Origin: Enoplolaimus lenunculus
Taxonomy: Eukaryota > Nematoda > Enoplea > Enoplida > Thoracostomopsidae
Direction of reading: 5' to 3'
Length of the DNA: 64,000 nucleotides
Assembly (NCBI GenBank): GCA_030248215.1
Contig: JASANG010002551.1
Coordinates: 43,744-107,743 of the forward strand
The notes under the pieces were generated by a model. It worked only from the letters and a program-made list of their open reading frames with translations. It was not told the origin of the DNA and made no database searches. How positions within the stretch are numbered: the first letter of the stretch is position 1; every line of letters starts with the position of its first letter. Below, in pieces: positions 54,983 through 64,000 of the stretch. Made by a program: the position numbers and the translations under genes.

Positions 54983-56188
54983 AGATATTTTTGCAGCAAA
55001 ATTTCAAACCACAGAACTAGAAAATTGAGCATATGCGTAAAAGTCGGCGCCGTGCAAGAACGAGCGTTGACAGGCAGAAAATTAAGTGTTATCTTTTAAA
55101 ACATCCGCTGTATAGGCGCCTGAGTTTAAAAATAAACTTCATTCAGTTAAAATTATGAGAACAAGAATTGCAACTTGAATTCGTGTTGCACACAATAGCA
55201 AATGTGATTGCGACAATGAAAAGAACCTTGTTTTTATACGTTTTTGAAACATTGAAACTGCCAAGCAATGCCCTGTAACTAGAAATATTAAGTTTTATAC
55301 GCAATTTGTTCAAAAACACGTTTATTTTACGCGGACTTAAATCTTTTGAGCTTAAAGTTTTCATGACATTTTGAAATGGCGAATTTTTTCGACAAAATTT
55401 TAAAAATAACGTCACATTGAAAAGCGAGTCGCACGTGCAGTAGGCGGAGAGACAGTGGCAGATCCAGAAATTTCTGGTGGGGACGCATACACTCTATATT
55501 AGGATGAAAATTTGTCTTAAGTGAACCGAGTAAGAACGTAAACGCAATTAGGTACTAAATCTTTAGAAACACTTTTGGTTTTGTATCATAACGGTGCGAT
55601 ATCTTAACCCAGTATGGCGGGCATGGGTAACCCCATTGAATCCTGCAGTACGCAGCAAACAGTGTTTTATTCAAAAAAAGTATTAAAAGAATGTTCTCGA
55701 ATTTTAAAATATTATGAAATTTCGTTTAACATAAAATTTCTCTCGAAAATACACCAAAAACAGTTTATTTTTAGAATTTAATTCCCACAATTTCCTGTGA
55801 AATATTGGACAATGTTTACTAAACAACAGTGCGTGGGGGAGTCTAGTCCAGAATTTAGGAAGTTTTCATAGCTATAAAAACTGCAAACCTTGATTGTAAA
55901 TTTGATGCTTTATTGACAAAATTTTAACGACACTATCACAATCAAGTGTCGCTTTCATAGTCGACACAAAAACGATGTTTTTTGACAATTAAAAACGAAA
56001 TTTTTTCACTATGAAAGTTATGAAATTTCATTTTAATGTAAAATCCTTTCAAAAACATGCAAAAAATTGAGTCTATTTTTAGAATATAATTTCCAATATC
56101 AAACTGGTGTATATCACAGTGAAGAAAACAGAGGAATAAACGTTGAAAACCAGTTGCGGGTGTCGGAAATTTTTTACAGTCAGTAGTA
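54983..56188. other. Intergenic, no gene recognised
   Basis: Contains a GGCAGATCCAGAAATTTCTG repeat at about 55450-55640. The 90-codon minus-strand frame at 55143-55415 ends in a hydrophobic stretch but has no supported splice context. Confidence 0.4.
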
Positions 56189-56539
56189 TCGAGAGTGGAT
56201 GATGTCCACCTTGCAGAAGAGTGTGCAACTGCTTGGGCTGTGCATGGTACTAAATGTACCAGCACGCGTAGCATTTTTGTTCGACCCCCATCAATCAGGG
56301 GGGGAGGGTTTAAGCAAGAGATTAACAATAAAGTATGCTTCAGTACACCTACCCCCCTCATTTAAGGGGGTCAACTATGTTGTTCAATCACACTATAATG
56401 CTATTGTCTTAATACATCTACCCCCCCCCCAAACAAGGGGAGTATGCCAAAAACGCAACGCGTGCCGGGTACATTCTTTAATACACAGAATGTACCCAGT
56501 TGCACACTCTTGTTATAAAGAGTGATCATCCACTCTTGG
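56189..56539. mobile_element. MITE family A copy 4 (351 bp, 5-bp TSD)
   Basis: TCGAGAGTGGATGATGTCCA at the left and GATCATCCACTCTTGG at the right, with TAGTA duplicated at 56184-56188 and 56540-56544. Closely similar in reverse to 308-652, including the CGACCCCCATCAATCAGGGG block. Confidence 0.85.
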
Positions 56540-56544
56540 TAGTA

Positions 56545-58320
56545 CGTTTTGGGTTATCCGTGCCAGCGGACAAAGAAGAGCGGTATACAGATATATACGC
56601 GCGAAATTCATTGATGGATTGATTTATTCTTTAGGAGTTAAAACTTTTGGGCTGAAATTATACAGCATTATAATTTCCAATAACGCGTTTCGCAAGGTGT
56701 TTTACGTGACAAGAGCGTTTACAAGAGTGAAATATATGGTAAATATTTTGAAAATTTATAGTGGTACGTTAAAATGTTTTTTGCCGAATTTTTAAAATTT
56801 TTTAAAAAGCTGTTACAAAACTTTTTTGTTCAGCTTCCTTAAAAAATCCTGACTACGTCCATGCTATGGAATCGTTTTGTTCTCTGTGTTCACCTAATAA
56901 GGCCGTACGTTTCGGTGTCAGTGTTATCTGCTGTTTTAGCTGGTACCATAATAATAAGAACATGTCCTTATCTCGTAAGCAGGACTGCCGGAAACAAAAC
57001 TGGTTGCTCGCTAATGGCAAGCAGCCTGGACAGATCACATGGGACTCGGTGGTAACATGGAGGACAGCAAAACCAGCTGTTTTATACACGAATTTTGAAT
57101 GGTTACACCATGGCTTGGAATTTGCAAAAAGTTACAAAGTGTCATAAAATAGCGACAAAATTAATATTTCAACAAATAACAAAGAATTTGTCCGTGAGCA
57201 GTTCGAGGTTTACAGTGGCTCTAATTTACATGAAATGGAATGCTTCGATGTGAAACCGAATTGTCACGCAAAATTACGGCTTGAAACACAAAATTAAAAA
57301 ATTTTAATTGTTTTGACTACCCTGTGGTATTTTAAATTACTAAAATTCAAGGAATATTTTTCTTGACAGAGCAAACAACAGGAATAACAATCAAAACTTT
57401 ACACTACTTTATAGAGGTGTTGTACAACTGCAAGATTAAAACTAGGCGGCCGGCCGGCGACCGGCCAATATACATTAAATTATATATCGCTTTGTTTCTT
57501 GAAGCTATACCAACCATTTTAGGCTCAGCAAATTCAATAAGAAGCGACCTCGATGTACAAATATATGTTAACTAAAGAACAAGTTTAGCATTTATCCTAT
57601 AAATATATAGATGACAATGTACCGCATTGTTTCTAAATATTTTATATACCACAACATTTATGCAAAATACGACCGTAATAAATAAACAATAGGCAACAAT
57701 TCAGATTTCAGCTAAATGTTGTAGAATCAAAATTTAAATATGATTAAAAACATTGAATTAATGATGTTAATGTTTTAGCTTGTACTGTGATAAGCAATTA
57801 CTACATATAGAATTTTTACAATAGCAAAGAATTTATTGCAAAGAAAAATATTATAAATTAAAGAAACAAATGTTGGTTTACAGTGTTCGATGAAATTTTA
57901 TTGTTGTAACCCTAGAGTCATAGATTTCATCTGAACTTTACGGCTACAATTAAAATTCTCCAGAAGCTAACAATGCAGAAACGTCAGTTCTGCTATTGTC
58001 ACATATGATCTGGTGATGTAAAGTATCGACCCGATAAGTTAATTTTATCTTTTTAACTTCTAAATATCCCCAATCATTCAAATATTCTTGCGTTACCACC
58101 ATTCATTCGTAAAACCAAAATACCACTACGATACGCTGCCAATTTAGAATAATGTTTTAACATGATTCACGGTTTCCATAACCATTAAATTCCTTTCCCC
58201 TTTTAAGACTTACTACAACATAACTTATACTTACAATATTATTGATGCCTGAATCGCAGCTACAGTTTGTGGTATGTCAGTAAGTTAGTTAGTAAATCAG
58301 TGTGCCGGACCAATAAATGT
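56545..58320. other. Intergenic, no gene recognised
   Basis: 56860-57150 has overlapping open frames on both strands and slightly higher GC but no recognised protein. The rest is AT-rich. Confidence 0.4.
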
Positions 58321-58329
58321 TAGTTCAAC

Positions 58330-58960
58330 TATTGTTCGTTGGCGGCCCCTCTACCACTTGGCTCACGAGCTGTTCTATCGCCACTCATACAATGCAGTGA
58401 GTCTTCCTTGAACCCTCTAAGGTTGGTGTCTTGGTTTATAAGTTTGTTGCTGCTTTGTTTGCGCTCGACCATTATCATGAGTGCTAATTTGCGCGTACTG
58501 TTCGAGTGCCATAAACTTGACATTCTGATGTCGAATTATTGTTTTCAGGACTTCTATGACACGTGTTGTTTGCAGCTGTTAGGCGTTGAATTGATTGCTT
58601 AAAAGTTCAGGGCCGATCGATATTTCTTTGCATACTTGGTCTTTGAATCGCACTAGTTGTAGGCGTGTTTGTGTCAGCAGCTTGTTCGTTTGTTCAGTTA
58701 ATTCTATACCTGTGTTCCTAGCTATCCCATTGTCTGTGCTTGTAGCTTCGTCAGCATGTCCGATGTCTTGTACTGGTTCATTGAGTAGGTTCTTCTCAAA
58801 CTCAATCCTGTTTTCTGGCGTGGGTGTCATTGCCGCATCGTTGGTAGGCGGTGTCGGTTACGAGTACTGCTCCCCGGCGGTGGTTATGTCAGCTATGAAT
58901 GGCTGCCAAAGATTTAGATTTGTTTGTATTGTGACACAATAGTTCATTAAACTTGAACAG
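58330..58960 (-). pseudogene. Possible 3' coding remnant of a retroelement
   Basis: Minus-strand frames with LNLWQPFIADITTAGEQ and IARNTGIELTEQTNKL, broken by stops. A purine-rich GTGGTAGAGGGG follows near 58350, as before a 3' LTR. No family-diagnostic motif was seen; grouped with the gag relic by orientation and proximity. Confidence 0.25.
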
Positions 58961-59261
58961 GATTTCGTGATAAGCCGTTAACTAAGTTGCAACATTATGA
59001 AATACTTTACAACCGTGGCTATACCATCTCAGGTTCCTTTTATAACTTTATAAACACCCGATGGATTTTAAGACATTCCTGCGCTAAAGTTAACAAGTCT
59101 GTCTAATTGTGTTTGCGTGTTGCTGTATCGCTACTTTTCTTTTAAAAGTTGGTAGATAAAGGGCAGGTAGGTAGCCAGACTTGTACTCTGGTATAATTGA
59201 ATCAGTATTAAACAAAATAGGTTTAAAAGTAGAAGTTCAAACAAAAATCAATGGAACCTCA

Positions 59262-59787
59262 TGCGGGATTCACGTTATAACCGGGGCAGGCTGGACACGT
59301 TTGTTCCAGGTTGATTTGACGTCAACATTAAAATTATAGCACTCTTATCGGGTGAAGAGACAAAACGCGAATGTGATATGACATTTGCTTACAAGTCCCC
59401 GCTCTCAGAACGGCATAGATACAACTGGGCTTAAAATACCAAAAACACGTCTGCAAATTCATTTCCAGCACAAAACCGCTTGAGAAAAAGTGTCATAATT
59501 CAAAATTCAAATTTCAAGTTCAAGTATCATATGATATTCAACAGGACAATTTGGGTATGTTACTCCAAGTATGCAGACATTTGAAAATGTATCGTATCAT
59601 ATTCGCTGACAATACGTGCAATATCATATGATATTGAAGGACAAAAGGTGACCTACACATGATGATAGCAGACAAATACGACTTTTTGAATATGATATAG
59701 AGTCTATTAGCAGACAAAATGTTACCCAATAGGCTTATAGGGATAAAACGTGTCCCAAGCTGCCCCGGTTATAACGTGAACCCCGCA
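59262..59787. mobile_element. Inserted element with about 43-bp TIRs and TCA duplication (526 bp)
   Basis: TGCGGGATTCACGTTATAAC at the left is mirrored by GTTATAACGTGAACCCCGCA at the right. TCA flanks both ends (59259-59261 and 59788-59790), a 3-bp duplication as in PIF/Harbinger elements. It sits between the retroelement remnants. Confidence 0.78.
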
Positions 59788-59939
59788 TCAGATACGTGAA
59801 TTTTGTTACTGGTAGAGTGACAACCATTTTTATTTCTATATCAGGTGCGGAGTTGAGTATTAGAAGGTACAATTTTTGGTTCCAACGCTAAGTCTTTAGC
59901 ACCTGGTAGAATAAAGAAAGTTTTGAGGTTTGTTTCCAC

Positions 59940-60872
59940 CGGTATGTATTCATGGTAGGTTTTGTTCAATTTATGATTCCAGTGAAAGTGACTGATTTCA
60001 ACTGGTAAAGACTTCCATATAAAAAGAGCTTCACCTGCAGTGTTTGCATGAATATCGTGATCCTAATGTGGCTTCGGAGGTTAGTATTTGGTTAATAATA
60101 AGTAATTGCCTTTGTTGATTAGCACATATTATTTCTCGCCACACTCTTCACCAACTTTCTATTTGCATTCTATCAGATTGGTACTGTTAGTTATTTAGTA
60201 TAGCATTAGCAGGATCAATAGCATTTATTTGTGAGTTTGTTTTACGTGCGGAAACAGTCTGCGAATAATTTGGTTGAGTTAAAAATCTTGGCTGAGAATT
60301 ACTCACAAATAAATAGTTTATAGCTACGCCTTCTACCGTTTTGTTCGATATACCCTCGGTGCAAGAGTTGTGTATAATTGTGATTTTAAACAATGTACAT
60401 TCTCCTGTACTAAGTCAACATGGAAACATTTTGACCACACATAAATTGTCATATCTGTCTGGCAGTAATTCTCTAAAGTGTACATGAACTAAGATCTCCC
60501 AAGCCACTAACGGTCGTTTCTCCCTTCAATGTAGCAGCTAATCACACCTCTAAGATAAAAATTCTCAATAGACAGACAAAAAGTATAACAGCGCCATTTA
60601 TATTTCACATGTAAGGTTTGTAAGGTGAACCAGGTAGTCGGTGCAGTGTGTCTGAGAGTTTTATTCCGACAAACATTATTAGTATGTGCTAATTTACAAG
60701 TAATACTATCAGCTGGTGGAATATCGTGTACATCTGCTACAATAAGGTTTGTGTGCACAAGGGATTGTGGATTTGCTGTTGCATGTCCTTTATTACCTCG
60801 GCAAAAATAATAACTATCATTAGTTGAGAAACCGAAGCATGTGTAGATAAAAACTAGTGTTAGTATGTACAT
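59940..60872 (-). pseudogene. Decayed retroelement open frames, possibly envelope-like
   Basis: Fragments on the minus strand include a leader-like N-terminus (MYILTLVFIYTCFGF), Cys-containing stretches and Asn-x-Ser/Thr sites. Further down is REIICANQQRQLLIINQ. Frames are broken by several stops. An envelope-type glycoprotein is suggested only by leader, cysteines and position; no reverse transcriptase or integrase is seen between it and gag. Confidence 0.3.
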
Positions 60873-61159
60873 GAGTCTGTGTGTGATAGTGTGTTAGTTT
60901 AAATTGAAGGCCTGTTTTAAGTAGATGGCAATATTTGCCAGCTCTTAATGCTTCATATTCCGCCTGCAGACACTCTGGAGAGTTAGACTTTCCAAAATTA
61001 GATCTTCTATTGCTTACTGTTCCAAAAAATCTATCTAACCTCCTGTGTAAACGCACTACGTCTAAACTCAAATTTTTATGTTTATCTTTTTGTTCGCTAC
61101 CGGCAGTTACAAAATCGTTTTTAGAAATTAAACATGTCTGTCAGTTTTGTTAGCAAGTT

Positions 61160-61755
61160 GCTGAATTATGGTTTGTTGATGTTTCTAACAAACGTTGTTG
61201 TGCTTCTTCTTTTTCGGCAAGTCTAATTGCATCCTCCAGTGATTCAGGTTACTTAGATTGCACAAATTTTTTCATTCTCCAGTCAGGAAGGCCTTCATTG
61301 AAAAAGCCGCAAACAAATGCATCTCGTGCAGGTTCGCTACACCTTCTGTACTTAGTTGTTTGTGATGTACCTACTAATCCACTTTTTTAATCTTTCTCCG
61401 TCAGGTGCTTGCAGTATATCTAGAAGGTTATTAGTCAGTGCTGTGCAACTACGCTTAGTTGCTCCAGGTAGTCTGCGATAACACTCAAGAACAGCGCCTC
61501 TTAAGTATGCTGGGAGTACTTTAGTCTTACAAGTTTCATTCCAGTTATCAGCATTGGCTACTAATTCGAAAAGTTCGAATTACTGTTTGAAATCTTCCAC
61601 TATTTCACCATGGTACAACGCAAGTTTGATATGTAACTAAGGTGCTTGAAGTGGTGTTTAAATCATTTGTTCTTGAAGCACCGCAATATTATTATTTGTT
61701 TGCGATTGATTGCGTGACAGGTGTGAAATTTCTTGATTTTGTCTTTTTAGTGCTC
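61160..61755 (-). pseudogene. Retrotransposon gag relic (Ty3/gypsy-like capsid)
   Basis: Minus-strand frames carry a coiled N-terminal stretch (QNQEISHLSRNQSQ), then LALYHGEIVEDFKQ, NADNWNETCKTK and LPAYLRGAVLECYRRLPGAT, and after a frame change EPARDAFVCGFFNEGLPDWR. This order (basic linker, W-containing helix, L-x-G-A helix, Y-x-x-LP, then the 'F-x-x-GL' helix) is typical of retrotransposon capsids. At least three in-frame stops and one frame change make it a dead copy. Confidence 0.72.
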
Positions 61756-61899
61756 ACAATATTGAATCTGTGCGCTCCTTTCCGTGAAAGTTAAAGGGTC
61801 TTGCCACAGTGTGCTTCAATTCAACTTTTCATTTGCCCAAATGATTGAGATATATCCGTGATTTGTTGGCAAACGTATGTTACGATCACCGCCAATAGC

Positions 61900-64000
61900 C
61901 TAATATTTAAAAAAACTAACTTTTACAAAAAATTGTTTAAAATATATTTAATCCAACAAAATTTATGTTGTTTCCCCTTTTCTTTTCTCTATATACGAGA
62001 AATCGCTTTATCGAGCAGATTTTTCGCACGGTAAGACTAAAATCGTTGAACAATTAAGTTTGGTGTTTAGTACAACCCGCTGCTTATACTAATTCTATTA
62101 CTAGACTTACTACGTTTTGTTAGCATAGGACAACTAGCATTCAAAATTACCACAAGTATCAAATTAAAACGAGAATGGTATGATTGAAATTGCTAGAACA
62201 CGAATGAGGTAGTAAAGCGCCCATAAGGCCACTAAGAATGTATAACTCCAAGTTATTAAACTTGCATATCGTTAGTTACTTACAATTAGATTCGGCACGT
62301 CAGTGTTTCAATCAATTGCAATCTATCTATTGACGCACCAAACTGTAATCCCGATTAAATTCACCACATAAAGTTCCACGACTGGTATAATTGACGACAA
62401 ATAAAGAGACTCGCAGTCTGTAATAAACAGAAACCATTCAAAAGAAATTATTCGCAACAAAATTCTCACCCGAAAACTGACCAAAATTCGCACAAAAACT
62501 AACTACTCTTTTGTTAAAAACAGCGTTTATATAGCATAAACTTTTTGTTTCTAAGCCTGATTGATAGGCTTATTTAGTTTTATAAAGTTTTATTGCCTTC
62601 AATTAGAGAAGTTTAAGAATGTATTCATGCTTCAATGAAGAATATTTTATGCTTGAGTAAACAATATTTAAAATATTTTCCTTTAGGCAACTGGAGAACT
62701 CATTATACACGTAAATTTTAGGTTACTTTTCATCAATGACACCATTATTGCACTCTAAAATCATCACCACACTTACAACTTTTAGGTCTACGCAAATATC
62801 TGCAGGGCGTGCTGTACTTATTATCATTTTTGCTGCTTGAAATATTTAATTTAAAAAACTTTGTTTTTGATAATAAAACATACTACTGTGGTTAGTTAGA
62901 TTGCCAGATGTGGTGCATTTTCTCATTTTGTACTTTAAACAACTTGGGTGGTAAAGAGAATAAACGCAATTGATCACGCCAAATAACACGCCAGATATTA
63001 TAATACCATTGTAATAATACTGAAACTAAAACAACTTTATAATAATAATACAGTTGAATCATTCCATAATATACACAAGTAGCACAATTAAACCGGACGT
63101 GTGCTTTCACGAGCCAAGCAGTCATTCAGTGACCGAACACCAGTGTAAAAACGGCAACCGGAATTACAATTTACTAATTTAATGGTCGCTCTATGGTAGG
63201 CCAGACGTCTAGGAAAACACACAACGAAATTGAGTCGTGCAAATATGCACCTTCCAAAATTTTTAATGAAAAGAAATGGTGGAAGCGTCAAAACCACTTT
63301 TAAGATTAGGGACGAAAATCGCAATTTTTATTCCATATATAAACAATTACAGCATTTTTATAATGAAAAATTGTGAGATATAGCTGATTTTTAACGGGTT
63401 TTGGCCATAAAAGTAACAAAATTTATATTTTTTTGGAAACAGCTATCCAGTTACACCCTGCCAAGAACATAAAAATCAGTTCAGCAGTTTAAAGTTGTGA
63501 ACCAATATTCAATACGCCGTGAAATCAAACTCGCGTAAATTTACAATAAAGTTTCAGGACGGATTCTGCTATGTTAATTTAAAACTACCATTATGAAATG
63601 TAAACGGCAAAGATACTCTGTTGAAATTCTACATTTTTAATGGGTTAAAGACTTATCATATTGTGATCGTAAAGTACCCAAAATAGTTTGCGGTTTGGGC
63701 TCAACCATAACTCACTGTACATATTGTCTGTGACGAGAAAATTTTTTTAATAAATCCGAAGTTAAACAAACAGCATATTAAAAACGCGACTATATCGGCG
63801 TTGTCATGTAACAACTTGAGCGAATACTTGTGTTTTCGCATGCTACAGCGTTTGAATGAAAAATTCTATTAATTAATATGCTGCCAAAGTAAACTAACTA
63901 CAAAAACTAACGAAAAAGTGTTTCTGTTTTTTTCATCAAATTCCAAAATTTGCAGCTCGTTACCCACTGTTAATTATTGGTTTTGTTGAATAAATGTAGG
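61900..64000. other. AT-rich, no gene recognised
   Basis: Lies 5' of the gag relic in its orientation, so it may contain a decayed LTR, but I could not pair it convincingly with sequence near 57,870-58,330. Nothing else is recognised. Confidence 0.35.

Noticed and set aside
56199..56525. 108-codon open frame on the plus strand
   Set aside because: It lies wholly within MITE family A copy 4; a parallel open frame occurs in copy 1 because of the repeat itself.
58579..58942. Plus-strand open frame of 115 codons
   Set aside because: The opposite strand has the more protein-like composition in retroelement context; the plus frame has no recognisable motif.
58320..62500. A matched pair of LTRs around the gag relic
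   Set aside because: Only short shared words were seen by eye (for example TTTCCCCTTTT, TTACTTACAAT-like). That is not enough to call LTRs.

Overview
The window looks like metazoan nuclear DNA: AT-rich, intron-rich, gene-poor and crowded with short inverted-repeat transposons. Three genes can be assembled exon by exon, all on the minus strand. Every internal intron junction keeps reading-frame phase. Most 3' splice sites are a short TTTTCAG or TTTTAG with no long pyrimidine tract, and most donors are GTAAGT-like. One very common small transposon family carries an internal array of degenerate TTAGGC hexamers (CCTAAG on the other strand), which is the nematode telomere unit. Together these point to a nematode, probably one with a large, repeat-rich genome rather than a compact rhabditid. 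This is an inference; another ecdysozoan is not excluded.

Layout. (1) About 1-9,130: eleven exons of a Na+/Ca2+ exchanger (NCX, SLC8 family), from the start codon at 9055 down to 740. Present are the signal peptide, TM1, the alpha-1 repeat, TM4-5, the XIP-like segment, the regulatory loop and both Calx-beta domains; the C-terminal membrane half lies off the left edge. (2) About 9,130-31,680: about 22 kb without a recognisable gene, filled with MITEs, fold-back elements, tRNA-like element heads and other dispersed repeats. (3) 31,683-41,531: a complete eight-exon gene for a 324-residue protein with a signal peptide, two Ig domains and a hydrophobic, GPI-type tail. It resembles the Dpr/DIP/ZIG-8/RIG-5 ('Wirin') neuronal recognition family. 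One intron holds a 129-bp tandem array that copies a splice acceptor. (4) About 41,550-50,350: intergenic repeats. (5) 50,358-54,503: a complete six-exon gene for a 196-residue secreted protein with 14 mature cysteines and a basic tail, of no family I recognise. (6) About 54,520-64,000: repeats plus a decayed LTR-type retroelement (gag-like at 61,160-61,755) that a second 526-bp element has entered.

The three genes do not form a pathway or operon. NCX exports Ca2+ at the plasma membrane, the Ig protein is a likely cell-surface recognition molecule, and the Cys-rich protein is secreted. Much of the remaining sequence belongs to several small non-autonomous transposon families whose ends and target-site duplications can be read directly. 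Exon-flanking insertions of these elements are a recurrent theme.
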